A stretch of DNA of 64,000 nucleotides, from positions 951,535 through 1,015,534 of the forward strand of contig JBAIAA010000532.1 in NCBI GenBank assembly GCA_037893245.1, in the 5' to 3' direction. The position numbers were made by a program, and so were the translations under genes. The DNA is from Crossaster papposus (taxonomy: Eukaryota; Echinodermata; Asteroidea; Velatida; Solasteridae). Below the pieces are notes generated by a model. The model did no database searches. It had not been told where the DNA came from and saw only the letters and a program-made list of their open reading frames with translations. Shown here piece after piece: positions 54,501-62,008 of the stretch (position 1 is its first letter; each line of letters opens with the position of its first letter).

Positions 54501-57500
54501 GTTGTAGAACCTAATAAAAATAGATGGATTCAATTTTAAAAGTGTACTCTAAATGCAACGCGCGTGCAAGTAGAACAGACGCAAACAACTTTACGCGCGT
54601 CATGTCAGTTAAAAAAAGTCACGGCAAAATCAACTGCAGCGCGCGGATACGCACACGCATTTGCAATGTTCAGCGCTCATTTACTGACCTTACGTTTTGG
54701 TTTTGGGCGTATCGGCTTCGGTAACGCACTGTATAGAATACAAACGCAGATATGCAAGTAGCCGTACAAAAGCCGTACAAAATGTTGAGGTTTCTATAGG
54801 TTTGTGCACAAACATGGATGCGCCCAGCAGGCATCACTTTGTACATCGAGCCAGCTCTCTAGTAATTTAATATTGCTCTATGATATACACGTACTGTCTT
54901 CTCAAGAATGGACTAAGTTGACGTGAAAGGTAATGACATCATGGCTTTGAATATGTATTCGAGCACATCAAAATCAGGAATGTACATGTACATGTGTACA
55001 AGTACCGGTAGTATAAAGATTGGAAATTCCATAAGCTTTCTAATGATCGCAAACCTGTACATTGTTTTTGTAGCTCAAACTTCCTGAGCTACCGGCTTAA
55101 TGGGATGAATATCATTAGAAATTGCCAATCTTTCCATGCATGTCTCTCAAAAAGTCATTTTCTGACTTTAAAAAAAAAATTGTTCATGCCCTTGTTTCTT
55201 CCCGTTTAGATTTTTGTAATTCACTTCTTCACTAACTACCTAAAACTCAAATAGCTCGTCTGCAAAAATTGAAAAATACAGCAGCTCGTATCATTACACT
55301 TACAAAACGTAGAACCCACATTACACATTTCAAAACTATCTCGGTATACACGACACGGCTCTCGAATGGTGCAGGTCCTATCTCTCAAATAGAACCCAGC
55401 ATGTCCGCATTGGCAATGCAATATCAGATCCTGTTGTTTTAGAGTACTCTGTACCACAAGGGTCTGTGCTAGGCCCACAGTGGTTTACTCTTTATACCTT
55501 GCCAATTCGTGATATCATCTTGAAACATCATCTGAACTACCACGTCTATACTGACGATACTCAACTCTATATAACCTTCAAGTCTTCACAGGAGCCTGCC
55601 GATTCTTCGATTGCAAGACTGGAGCAATGCATCTCTGAGATCCGATGCTGGATGAAAAACAACTTTCTAAAGCTGAATGAGGAAAAGACGGAGTTTCTCT
55701 TGTTTGGATCACGCCAACAATTAAAAAAGGTGTCTGTGCCATTTATTACAATCGGTGATGCACAGATAGCCCCATCGTTGCAGGCCCGGAACTTGGGGGT
55801 TATATTTGATTCAGCAATGACATTTAAACCTCACGTCGCTAACACTGTCCGTTTGGCATCATTCCAAATTAGAAACATTGGTCGTATTCGCAAGTATTTG
55901 AATAGGAGTGCTACCGAGCACATTATCCATGCATTTGTGACTTCACGACTAGACAACGGCAATTCACTACTCTACGGACTCCCTCAGAATCAAATATACC
56001 GTCTTCAACGTCTTCAAAATACTGCTGCCCGCATCATCACCTTATCTAGGAGGAACTGTCACATAACCCCCATTTTGAAGGAACTACACTGGCTTCCTGT
56101 CTCCCAAAGGATTGTTTTCAAACTCATGCTTCTGGTCCACAAAGCTCTCAACAACAAGGCTCCCTACTACATTAAGGAACTACTACATGAATATTCTCCA
56201 GCAAGAACTCTTAGATCAAGTAACCAGCAACTTCTCAAGGAACCAATTGCTAAACGAACATGGGGCGCCATATCTTTTTCTGTTGCAGCTCCTCGACTTT
56301 GGAATTCATTGCCACTTGAACTCAGATCATGCCATTGTACAACTAGGTTCAAATCGCTTCTTAAAACTTACTTGATGTCGCAAATTTTTAAGGATTAATT
56401 ACTTGTTGTTGTCTACAGCGCCTTGAGCACCCTGCAGGGTGGATATGTGCGCTTTACAAATCTCATTATTATTATTATTATTATTACACCTGTTCTGCAC
56501 TCTCTCCATTGGCTACCTGTTCATTTCCGTATTGTGTTTAAATTACTTTTACTTGAGTTTCATTGTATTCATGGTTCAGCTCCAACATATAATACTGATT
56601 TGATTGTGCATTATAATCCTCCTAGGCGCCTTCGTTCTTCAAATACTACCTTACTTGTTGTTCCTAAGTGTAATAATTCATGGGGTGATCGGTCATTCGC
56701 ACATGCTGGTCCCTCACTCTGGAATAAGTTGCCACAGGATATCCGCAGTATTTCCTCTGTTCAAAATTTCAAAATTGCTCTCAAAACTCGCCTGTTCGAA
56801 CTAGCTTTCATGTAAATCCAGACTTGTCGTTATGTTTGTCTTTTGTTTTTTGTTTTTTTGTTTTTTCCTTCTTGCGCCTTGAGCATCTATATTAGATGGA
56901 ATGGCGCATTATAAATACTCGTTATTATTATTATTATTATTATTATTCCTGGTTTCAGTGTGCTGGGACACATACGTGTACACGCTTTTTTATGGGAGGG
57001 AAGTCAGGACACCAGACGACGTAATGACAGACTCGCTCCTAAGAAAGTGCACTTGTAAACAAAGTGTGACATCATGTTAACGCCTTATTGTTGATCGATG
57101 CTGACATCATGACTTATTATTGGAAGCATTCTCGTTTTACATTTGAAACATTAAAACCCTATAACTCCCTAGAATTAGAGAATTCAGGACTGCTCTAAGG
57201 ATTAATGTACTGGGCAGTCAAATCATGCCTTTACAAGCTGCTAGTAGTAGCCTTGGTTGTCATGGAGACAGGTCAACTGAGGGAGCAGGTGTTTTTTACA
57301 ATTGTAGCACAAATGAGTTTTGCAAATTTGGCACTTGTGTTTATAAATTATAATTTACGAGTCCACTGGCTACAGTACATGTACATAATTTATCTATGAA
57401 TGTTTGCATTTCTAGTTTGTTTTTTTGTACACGTACATGTACATGTATTGTGTAGCTTGAAACAAAGGGATTTTTGTTTTCAAAAGAGCAAGGTCATTTT

Positions 57501-60500
57501 TTTGTTTTTAAAATGAAAATAGCACATACTTGAATGAGAACTCTAGATGTGGGTGTACAGTAAAAACTTAAATATTTCCAGAGGGGGAGGAGGCAAAAAA
57601 CTGATTAAGCATAACAAATGCTTTTGAAAAGTTAAATAAAAATAATGTAAGTATGCCCAATTATACATTTGGGTCATTCTGTGTCAAAAAAATAAATAAA
57701 GACCATTTGTTTAGTAGTGTTACTTTTGGCGAACAACCCAAAATTAGCGGCATACGACAAGCTGTTTTTGCGTTACCGTCTGCTATTTTTGTTGGCGATT
57801 TTTTGCTAAAATAGGCATGGCCGCCAATATTCAAAAGACCATAACTAATATCTGTTGGCCAAATTTACGGATTTCAATTTCTTTGGAAAGGTAACATCAT
57901 AAATAATCAAATGTCAACACTAATATTTATGTCAGAGAAACTTGACCTACATTTGTACATGTAGAGTGACCTTTTGACCTTAAATGTGAACTTGAATTTG
58001 ACCCGACCTTGAGCAGAGTCAGTCAACTCTAAGTTGAAATGTTTTTTACTACAGTATATACATGTAGTACCAAAACATGCAATATGAGCTGATTCAATTG
58101 CAAAATTTCCCTTCACTGTGCAGTATGTAGACTGTGCTAACACACATCATATTATTTGAAAACATAGCTAAAATATAACCAAGAAATCAACAAAATCAAT
58201 CTTGTGTGCAGCACTCTAGTTGACGCACTGATATGATACAGATTTCGACACGTACATGAACATATATATATGCCACATTGTAATGTACCGGTACATTTAC
58301 AATTTGTTTGAGATTATTACGCAGTTTGATATATCTGTTGGGCTGGCTTCATGCCCAGATAGCATCCTCTTTTGGATTTATCTACGAGCTAACACTGATT
58401 TTTATTCCACCAGCTCAAAGGTCGGTAGATAAAACAAAACAAAAATGCAGCCGAAGAGTGTGAACACCCTACATGTACACACATGTAATACCACCGTATA
58501 CCAGTATAGACTGTACAAATCATAATCAATCGCTATATCTTTTTATAACAGTGATACATACATGTACTTTGGATCTGTGGGCACTAGAAATGTATACTTA
58601 ACCTAGTATACATGTAGCCTTGATAGATTTTTTTTTCGCAATCGTAATACTAATAGTAGGGGTGTCATACACACCGTGCAGACCCACTAGACAACGAGTA
58701 ACAACATGAGAATTTGCAGATCTCATGAAATGTATCATCTGAAAAAGAAAGACTTATATGAAAAATATGAGCAACATACACATACTAGAAAAGATGATTT
58801 GAAATGCTTGAAAGATGTAAATAGAATAAATGAGATGGTTCAAAAAACACTTTTTAATTACTGTTGCTTAATACGTTTGTTGTCTAGGAAAAAGCGCAAT
58901 CTGAAAAGTTTATCGGACCATAACTTGGCAACGCTTTGACCGATTTTGAAAGTTGAAAGAGATTTGCAATCTACTCACCAAGCCCTTCAAGAAATAGTCC
59001 CAAATAACTTCCTAAAAGCAATATTAAAATTTGTATTGTCCCCCCTACTAATAGCCCTTATTTCAATGTGATGTTTCACAACACACCCTAGGGGGTTTAG
59101 TCGTGTTCACAATGCAACAAAAAGTTGTGACGAACACAGGAAACTAAAACGAAATATCGTTACTTCAGGTCAAATTGTAATGCAAAAAACTAAGCGATTA
59201 CTATCATTGAAGGCCACTGCGTAATTATCGTACAAAACGATAAATTAGTCGTACAATAGTCGACTGACTATCGTACAAAATGGCTGACTTTAACCAAAAC
59301 ATCCTAGGCATTCATCTAGGGTACAGTACTACTCAATTCTCATCTACCGGGTAGACCAGTATGTAGTACTAATAGTATTTGGGACGACTGCATCATTTGG
59401 TGTCAAATCACCCCCCAAAATATTTACAGCCCGTCCCCTTCATATTATTTTAGATTAATTTCATAGGGTTATACAAAAACCACGGCTCAGATCCTGCTAA
59501 AACTTGAAATTGAGGCCTTTTCACCCAAAATAACCCTCTAAAATAAATATAAACTAATTTGAAGGGAATGGGGTGTAACCCATTGGGCGATTAGTGTAAT
59601 GACCTGACTCAGGGCTACAACCCAGTACAAGCCCATAAACTTAAGCCTGTTCAATGGCTTCCAGGAATAGAATGGGCTGCAGAAGGTCAAACCATGGTCA
59701 AACCAACACAATGTCAACAATGCCAAAATGCCTCACTTGTTATAACATAGAACAAGGGTTACAGTCACTCTACATTCCTGCATGTAGTATGTAGTATTTA
59801 AGTAGTACATGTTTGTTTTTTTCTTCTAGTATCGGGTGGTGATAGTGTTAACCAGTTCGCGCCGGATGACGTATATAAACGAAAAAATTTCCCGAAATTC
59901 AAAACGGATGACGCATAAACACGCCAAGTTCAAGTTCGGAAATGTATGTCAGCAGCGCGCAAGGCCGGAAATGCGTGGGTGTGCTTCCCGGCACTATCAG
60001 CCTGAACACGCTTCGGATCGAGTTTCGTTAAAAATAATCCCGCCCGTCGGCTCGGCGTTGTTAAAATAATCCCGGCGCGAACTGGTTAAAGACGATGCTC
60101 TGGTTAATGTTACTGCCGTTATAAAAACGGCGCAATAGGAATAAAGGCGGGTCTAGGAGCATGAAATCTTTTAAAATTGAGAGCAGAGTAAATTCAGCAC
60201 ACTAGCGCAGCCCATTGGGAAAGTCCGTTGGGAATGACCAACGCATGCTTGTGAGTGACGGATTACACTGGTGAGCCCTGAGTATGACGAGTATGACGTC
60301 AGATGCTAAACAAACACCCCCGGGGTAACCTGGGTCGACTCGGGTGAGGTAATCGAACACACCCAACAAGTTATGGCATCAATGTGCTTATTTATGCATG
60401 CTATAGATACACTTGATAATATAAATGTTTGAAAAAAATAATAATACAGAAATCGATGACTTCCTTACTTGAACAGGTTTTCAGCCCCCGCCCTCATCCT

Positions 60501-62008
60501 CATCTCTTTGTTGATTTGGCCGTTTAGTTTTTGTCTCCTGTTCTGTAGTTTGCCTCTTACAGTCTGCGCTAAAGGGTCACATCCCTGCAAGGGAGGAGAA
60601 AAAAAACAAGAAGAAGTTGTTAAAATGTGTATAGTGGATTCACTCTATTGTACTCTATACTTTTTTACTATGGCAGTTGTGCAAATTAGAGCAATATATC
60701 GTCCGCGTACCTGTTTTTAAGGCATCCAGTGTTCGAGGATTGACCTTCTACGTCACAGGTAGAGTGACGTACATATTTAATAGGCCTACCATATTATTAT
60801 TATTATTATTATTATTTTCTGGTAATGAAACCAAGGATCCTTCAAAAGTGCTCAAGGCACTGTAGCTCGTAAGCCAGAAGAAACCCGTAGAAAGAGGCTG
60901 TGTCAGCCAGGAACACCGGGGCAAACCCCTTCTCTTAGCGATAAGTGTTCTGGGTTCTTTTACGTGCATTATACAATTTTATAATGTTATAATGGGAAAG
61001 ATATATACACACATTATAAATTATACAACACACGGGACCTACAACTTTACGTCCCATCCGAAGGACGAAGCAATAGTGGTTTAATTGTCTTGCTTAAGGA
61101 CACACGTGTCCCGGCCGGGATTCGAACTCACGCTCTGTGGAACAGAAAACACACGCTCTTAACCACTCGGCCACGACACTCCACTTCATAGTTTGAGTCT
61201 GGAGGATACTTAAAGGTAGGATACACCATTGGTAATTGCTTGAATTATCATGAATGAGTAGATTTGGGAGGTTGTATTTTATAGTAAATATCGTTTAACT
61301 GGCCTGTCCGAAGTTTTACATCATGGATGTCAAGAAAAGCACAAAAAAACAGCGTTTGTTTTCAACCGGCGTCGAGCAGTTATTTTTCTTTATAAAAATA
61401 AATTTTTCAGAATTACAGGATATCTAGCGCAATCATTTTGCTGGATGCCTAGAATCAATATTTACTTTCATATGAGCATGGAGGAATTCCTCCATGATAT
61501 ATGAGTAAGACATTTCTTAATAATTCGGTTGTAAAATTTGTCGATATCTGCAAATGGTGTATACTACTACTACCTTTAATTAATAAACGAAACTGCAACG
61601 TCAAAAGTTTGCTTGTGTCTGTGAGTTTTTCTCTTGCTTGGCATAAATCCTCACACCCTGGTATATCAAGGATAACCCTAGACCGAGTTGCTGGCCTCTA
61701 GTTATCGCTTTTTTAACATTTGGGCATTAAAAATAGTAGCGCAAGATAATGCCCAAATGTTAAAAAAGCGATAACTAGAGGCCAGTAACTCGGTCTTGGA
61801 TAACCCTAACTCTCCTCAGTTCTCCAAAAAAGTGATCATCCTCCATTTTTTTCTAACAAAATTAGGTTACAAATCTTTTTATAAAAAAGAAAGAAAAAAG
61901 ACTGGGGTATCCTATTCCTAACTTGAAAATCCCCAATAATGAAGTCATATTTACCTTTCTCTGAGGACCCGTGTCCTTTATATTTTCCGACCTGCCGTTC
62001 TCCAACAT
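30028..62008 (-). CDS. RHPN: Rhophilin (Rho-GTPase-binding HR1-BRO1-PDZ protein), complete, twelve exons
   Basis: Cytoplasmic scaffold of the rhophilin family, which binds Rho-GTP through HR1 and links it to actin organisation. Exons, 5' to 3': 61955-62008, 60469-60584, 47880-48084, 42945-43022, 40964-41088, 38838-39096, 37965-38060, 36707-36860, 35322-35621, 33996-34072, 33297-33443 and 30028-30570. They join to 717 residues, close to human RHPN2 (686). HR1 covers about 25-95 ([20 protein letters not shown], then [20 protein letters not shown]). BRO1 runs about 100-460, with [25 protein letters not shown] and [10 protein letters not shown] matching the family. PDZ is about 500-580. The last ~130 residues are Ser/Lys/Arg-rich and unlike the vertebrate tail. 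Every junction agrees in phase. One gene stands here for both vertebrate paralogues (RHPN1, RHPN2), so the orthology is joint. Confidence 0.95.
30983..32689 (-). mobile_element. pogo/Tigger-like DNA transposon remnant
   Basis: Ends cagtccactcccgttataac and gttatatccgttttcgta through gggagtcgactg are inverted repeats flanked by TA, as in Tc1/mariner-pogo elements. On the minus strand near 32170-32230 is a short frame, [19 protein letters not shown], resembling the CENP-B-type start of pogo transposases, but it ends in a stop. It lies in rhophilin intron 11. Confidence 0.7.
33297..33443 (-). CDS. RHPN: Rhophilin exon 11: PDZ start
   Basis: A 147-bp phase 0-0 exon between tctccctgtag and TTCG|gtaagc. 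It encodes [20 protein letters not shown] and [26 protein letters not shown] is the PDZ carboxylate-binding loop. Confidence 0.95.
33645..33945 (-). mobile_element. tRNA-derived SINE (reverse) joined to a second SINE fragment
   Basis: 33770-33945 is the complement of the SINE at 38551-38818, including a B-box-like gatttgaaccc. 33645-33760 (ATT tail, caaggatccctcaa, gcactgtagctcgcaagcc) matches 60790-60880 of another SINE. The two appear fused. Confidence 0.75.
33996..34072 (-). CDS. RHPN: Rhophilin exon 10: BRO1-PDZ linker
   Basis: A 77-bp exon between ttatcgtag and AAACTT|gtaagt (phase 1 in, phase 0 out). It encodes [20 protein letters not shown] and IFHKL, matching the short conserved linker before PDZ in rhophilins. 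Confidence 0.9.
34280..34545. repeat. Two tandem ~128-bp units rich in ttttgaaaggt
   Basis: aaactgtctgacaaaag, cctatgaaagattttgaaag and ctgaacaaactggtgt each occur twice in order. The short motif ttttgaaaggt recurs to about 34660. Confidence 0.8.
34703..35210. repeat. Inverted repeat with ~210-bp diverged arms
   Basis: 34703-34916 pairs with 34977-35210. Examples are ttacagatcaaatt with the complement of aattttgatctgtaat, and tcaatcaatttcaaacttat with ataagtttgaaattgattga. The spacer is about 60 bp. A foldback transposon is likely. Confidence 0.7.
35322..35621 (-). CDS. RHPN: Rhophilin exon 9: C-terminal BRO1
   Basis: A 300-bp phase 1-1 exon between ggaaccccag and TTAAGG|gttagt. It encodes [20 protein letters not shown], then [20 protein letters not shown] and the acidic [19 protein letters not shown] end. 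Confidence 0.95.
35825..35945 (-). other. tRNA-like sequence (minus strand), probable SINE
   Basis: On the minus strand tagctcggtggtcgagtag resembles a pol III A box and ggtttgagtcc a B box. No intact cloverleaf with CCA-compatible acceptor is apparent. Confidence 0.45.
36225..36575. repeat. GACTCGAGTC-family element
   Basis: Many imperfect actcgagtc and caagtcgagt copies occur in both orientations, ending gactcaagtcactacaactc. Related to 700-835 and 17041-17290 and to the edge of the 19-bp minisatellite. Confidence 0.55.
36588..36690 (-). repeat. SINE fragment
   Basis: tgtcttgccaaaggacacaa and gattcaaacc correspond to tgtcttgcttaaggacacac and gattcgaact in the SINE at 60786-61183. Confidence 0.5.
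36707..36860 (-). CDS. RHPN: Rhophilin exon 8: BRO1
   Basis: A 154-bp exon between ctgtcttccag and GAGAGAA|gtaagt (phase 0 in, phase 1 out). It encodes [20 protein letters not shown], then [20 protein letters not shown], the family's PYSW block. Confidence 0.95.
36983..37208 (+). mobile_element. piggyBac-like MITE, copy 4
   Basis: Inverted ends with TTAA at 36979-36982 and 37209-37212. The interior matches the family. Confidence 0.8.
37696..37922 (-). mobile_element. piggyBac-like MITE, copy 5
   Basis: Reverse orientation. The right flank is TTAA. The left edge has drifted (tttacccagttcaagccg). A short tatatctg duplication is present near 37895-37912. Confidence 0.7.
37965..38060 (-). CDS. 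RHPN: Rhophilin exon 7: BRO1
   Basis: A 96-bp phase 0-0 exon between ttttccgacag and GCTGTT|gtaagt. It encodes [20 protein letters not shown] and [12 protein letters not shown], matching the QAQESVFEK region of vertebrate rhophilins. Confidence 0.94.
38174..38460 (+). repeat. Degraded 'AAAGGTAGGATACACC' MITE with a nested fragment
   Basis: gtttaactgaccaatcatgg and ggcgattacgaattatt are shared with the family. A piece ending acacgttttatgaaattggc (about 38360-38424) belongs to the element family at 41136-41627, so one repeat interrupted the other. Confidence 0.6.
38551..38818 (+). mobile_element. tRNA-derived SINE
   Basis: A-box-like ttggcgtatcgg and B box gggttcgaaccc are followed by a tRNA-unrelated body (gggttttccccaggatattc) and an (aaat)n tail. 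It lies in rhophilin intron 6 just before the exon 6 donor. A reverse copy is at 33770-33945. Confidence 0.85.
38838..39096 (-). CDS. RHPN: Rhophilin exon 6: BRO1 core
   Basis: A 259-bp exon between gtgtcatctag and ATGACG|gtaaga (phase 2 in, phase 0 out). It encodes [20 protein letters not shown], then [19 protein letters not shown] and the [10 protein letters not shown] helix, the most conserved BRO1 segment. Confidence 0.96.
39285..39670 (+). mobile_element. 'AAAGGTAGGATACACC' MITE, copy 3
   Basis: Near-complete copy with both ends. It contains the internal hairpin gcgatcgccgtctggcgatc. Its right end is four bases from the Harbinger-like element at 39675. Confidence 0.85.
39675..40030. mobile_element. 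Harbinger-like MITE, 356 bp
   Basis: Ends ggcataaaaaaaaaaaatgt and acatttttttttttttatgc plus c are inverted repeats, with the inner part gttatgttggcgtaac also paired. The flanks are TTA on both sides. It shares cgaccctaaaaa-type subterminal blocks with the larger element at 50182-52129. Confidence 0.75.
40081..40136. repeat. 14-bp tandem repeat, four copies
   Basis: acacaataggggaa is repeated in tandem in rhophilin intron 5. Confidence 0.85.
40340..40960. other. Rhophilin intron 5 interior
   Basis: tagcgttatggggac near 40348 and gtccccataacgcg near 40591 form part of a diverged inverted repeat around a central cgctatggggactcgg. No gene was seen. Confidence 0.45.
40964..41088 (-). CDS. RHPN: Rhophilin exon 5: BRO1
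   Basis: A 125-bp exon between cttaccatcag and ACATG|gtgaga (phase 0 in, phase 2 out). It encodes [20 protein letters not shown] and [20 protein letters not shown]. Confidence 0.95.
41136..41627. mobile_element. Two adjacent copies of a 'GGCCAATTTCATAAAACGTGTAAGC' MITE
   Basis: 41136-41382 and 41383-41627 each begin with a gggcc(c)aattt-type end and finish with atgaaattggcccc or its variant. Both hold the inner tgcttagcatgaaaat and gagcaagacttttttgtgct blocks. A third copy is at 52538-52783. Confidence 0.8.
42192..42570 (+). mobile_element. 'AAAGGTAGGATACACC' MITE, copy 4
   Basis: Complete copy. The Tgcgatcgc hairpin region is rearranged, with tttctttataaaat repeated in inverted form around 42390-42425. 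Confidence 0.85.
42588..42898 (-). mobile_element. 'AAAGGTAGGATACACC' MITE, copy 5 (reverse, truncated)
   Basis: It faces copy 4 head to head, so the pair forms a large palindrome. It lacks the first ~50 bp (ends aagaaatatcttacttattg) and ends ggtgtatcctaccttt, 47 bp from rhophilin exon 4. Confidence 0.85.
42945..43022 (-). CDS. RHPN: Rhophilin exon 4: BRO1 start
   Basis: A 78-bp phase 0-0 exon between gttttcaaaag and AGACAG|gtactg. It encodes [20 protein letters not shown] and FMDIRQ, nearly the same as vertebrate rhophilins. Confidence 0.95.
43096..43698. repeat. 200-bp tandem repeat, three copies
   Basis: Units start at 43096, 43296 and 43496 and are almost identical. Each holds several cgatcgagga or tcctcgatcg motifs in both orientations, so the unit can fold. 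The array begins 74 bp from exon 4. Confidence 0.95.
43699..44508. repeat. Large inverted repeat, ~305-bp arms with 190-bp spacer
   Basis: The arm at 43699-44003 and its complement at 44196-44508 are about 95% alike, including taaccctaacccgtttttcc with its complement and the end block cacagtgcgtatgcaagact. The spacer is the left half of a separate repeat (see 49999-52280). The right arm has extra bases catgta near 44240. Confidence 0.9.
44511..44655 (+). repeat. Right half of an interrupted dispersed repeat
   Basis: tttgggttagggtatgatat through agatgtctccac matches 52133-52275. Its left half is at 44020-44190. The two halves are separated by the right arm of the large inverted repeat. Confidence 0.75.
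44739..44890 (+). mobile_element. piggyBac-like MITE, copy 6 (right end missing)
   Basis: The left TTAA is kept. The interior (cgcataaacacgccacgagc, cgtgggtgtgcttcccggca) is family-like, but the copy stops at about gcctgaatccg and runs into aatccaccag-type repeats to about 45190. Confidence 0.7.
45544..45960. mobile_element. MITE with TGTGACCCACCA ends
   Basis: Inverted ends tatgtgacccaccacc and ggtgggtcacata extend inward to aaaaccaggc and gcc(t)ggttttgg. About 415 bp, non-coding, in rhophilin intron 3. Confidence 0.7.
45961..47400. other. Rhophilin intron 3 interior, no gene seen
   Basis: AT-rich and without recognised repeats of the families above. Short open frames have no supporting splice sites. 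Confidence 0.5.
47411..47835. mobile_element. MITE with 33-bp terminal inverted repeats next to a splice donor
   Basis: gtgatctgtcatcacaaaat at the left pairs with attttgtgatgacaggtcac at the right, extending inward to gagcgtaaagtcg. The right end is 45 bp from the edge of rhophilin exon 3. Confidence 0.8.
47880..48084 (-). CDS. RHPN: Rhophilin exon 3: HR1 second helix and BRO1 start
   Basis: A 205-bp exon between ccactgcag and TTCCAG|gtgggt (phase 2 in, phase 0 out). It encodes [20 protein letters not shown], a coiled-coil stretch, then [20 protein letters not shown]. Confidence 0.96.
48603..49076. mobile_element. hAT-like MITE with cggttac subterminal repeats
   Basis: Ends taggcctg and cagcctta are near-inverted repeats, flanked by the exact 8-bp duplication gtaccaac (48595-48602 and 49077-49084). 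Both ends carry many cggttac/gtaaccg motifs, as expected for transposase-binding subterminal repeats. Confidence 0.8.
49437..49647 (+). mobile_element. 'AAAGGTAGGATACACC' MITE, copy 6 (left end missing)
   Basis: It starts within the internal hairpin region (gccgtctggcgattgtga) and keeps the right end gcaaatggtgtatcctacct. Confidence 0.75.
49999..52280 (+). repeat. Dispersed repeat split by a Harbinger-like insertion
   Basis: 49999-50181 (taccctccggagacatgaac onward) and 52130-52280 match 44020-44190 and 44511-44655 in order. The sequence closes up at gggttagggtta when the 1948-bp insertion is removed. Confidence 0.8.
50182..52129. mobile_element. Harbinger-like element, 1948 bp, with TTA target duplication
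   Basis: Perfect inverted ends ggccacataaaaaaaattac and gtaattttttttatgtggcc run on through ttgtttagcgtcc. TTA lies on both sides (50179-50181 and 52130-52132). The interior has no transposase that I recognise. A 61-residue frame at 50507-50692 is coding-like but unidentified. The element is non-autonomous. Confidence 0.8.
52538..52783. mobile_element. 'GGCCAATTTCATAAAACGTGTAAGC' MITE, copy 3
   Basis: Ends ggggccaatttcataaaacg and catgttttatgaaattggct. The interior matches the pair at 41136-41627. Confidence 0.8.
53520..53945 (+). repeat. Long direct repeat, copy 1
   Basis: About 400 bp shared with 59390-59785 in the same orientation (for example ggcgattagtgtaatgacct and ccatggtcaaaccaacacaa) with few differences. 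Copy 2 lacks a short block near agagaaaggaacag. Confidence 0.85.
54134..54177. mobile_element. 44-bp hairpin insertion flanked by a 7-bp direct repeat
   Basis: Arms catagacatgga and tccatatgtctatg (one bulge) surround an A/C-rich loop. CTGGAAC occurs at 54127-54133 and again at 54178-54184. It starts CAT and ends ATG like the hairpins at 14157 and 61477. Confidence 0.7.
55165..56946 (+). mobile_element. LINE B fragment, split by LINE A
   Basis: 55165-55326 (reverse transcriptase C-terminal region around [11 protein letters not shown]) continues at 56483-56815 with [19 protein letters not shown] and a stop, then a 3' end with gcgccttgagcatc and an ATT microsatellite. Frame damage is visible near 55230. 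5' truncated. Confidence 0.8.
55327..56482 (+). mobile_element. LINE A (CR1/L2-like), 5'-truncated, inserted in LINE B
   Basis: Reverse transcriptase remnant with [34 protein letters not shown] and a C-terminal block [20 protein letters not shown]. The frame is open to a stop at 56398. It is followed by the 3' end (gcgccttgagcaccctgcag, gcgctttacaaat) and (ATT)n. ATTACAC on both sides (55320-55326 and 56483-56489) is the target duplication. Confidence 0.87.
56950..59389. other. Rhophilin intron 2 interior, no gene seen
   Basis: Many acatgtac-type palindromes (for example 57429-57450, 57955, 58556). Open frames at 57907-58143 and 58706-58939 have no splice context or family features. Confidence 0.5.
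59390..59785 (+). repeat. Long direct repeat, copy 2
   Basis: See 53520-53945. The spacing between copies is about 5.9 kb within the same intron. Confidence 0.85.
59852..60085 (+). mobile_element. piggyBac-like MITE, copy 7
   Basis: Complete: ccagttcgcgccggatgacg to ggcgcgaactgg, with TTAA at 59848-59851 and 60086-60089. This is the best copy for a family consensus. Confidence 0.85.
60469..60584 (-). CDS. RHPN: Rhophilin exon 2: HR1 first helix
   Basis: A 116-bp exon between tcccttgcag and TTCAA|gtaagg (phase 0 in, phase 2 out). It encodes [20 protein letters not shown] and [18 protein letters not shown], the Rho-binding HR1 start. Confidence 0.95.
60786..61183 (-). mobile_element. tRNA-derived SINE with ATT tail
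   Basis: On the minus strand it begins gtgtcgtggccgagtggtta (a Leu/Ser tRNA-like A box) and continues to gagttcgaatcccgg (B box). The body includes gtcccatccgaag in plus orientation and ends in (AAT)n, seen as (ATT)n on the plus strand. Confidence 0.85.
61212..61579 (+). mobile_element. 'AAAGGTAGGATACACC' MITE, copy 7
   Basis: Complete ends taaaggtaggatacaccatt and ggtgtatactac. Interrupted by the small hairpin insertion at 61477-61498. Confidence 0.85.
61477..61498. mobile_element. 22-bp palindrome insertion flanked by a 7-bp direct repeat
   Basis: The perfect palindrome catggaggaattcctccatg plus AT sits between ATATGAG at 61470-61476 and 61499-61505. Other copies of the host MITE (for example near 39597) read straight through atatgagtaag, so the empty site is known. 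Confidence 0.8.
61681..61797. mobile_element. Foldback element with 10-11-bp target duplication (MULE-like)
   Basis: Arms gaccgagttgctggcctcta through aacatttgggcatta and the complementary half fold into a long hairpin with a 17-base loop. ggataacccta is present at 61670-61680 and 61798-61808. A duplication of 9-11 bp fits Mutator-like elements. Confidence 0.8.
61955..62008 (-). CDS. RHPN: Rhophilin exon 1: start codon
   Basis: ATG at 62006-62008 opens [18 protein letters not shown] and ends AGAAAG|gtaaat in phase 0. Vertebrate rhophilins also have a short polar start before the GC(N/D)PLAQ block. The sequence before the ATG is purine-rich 5' UTR. Confidence 0.9.
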
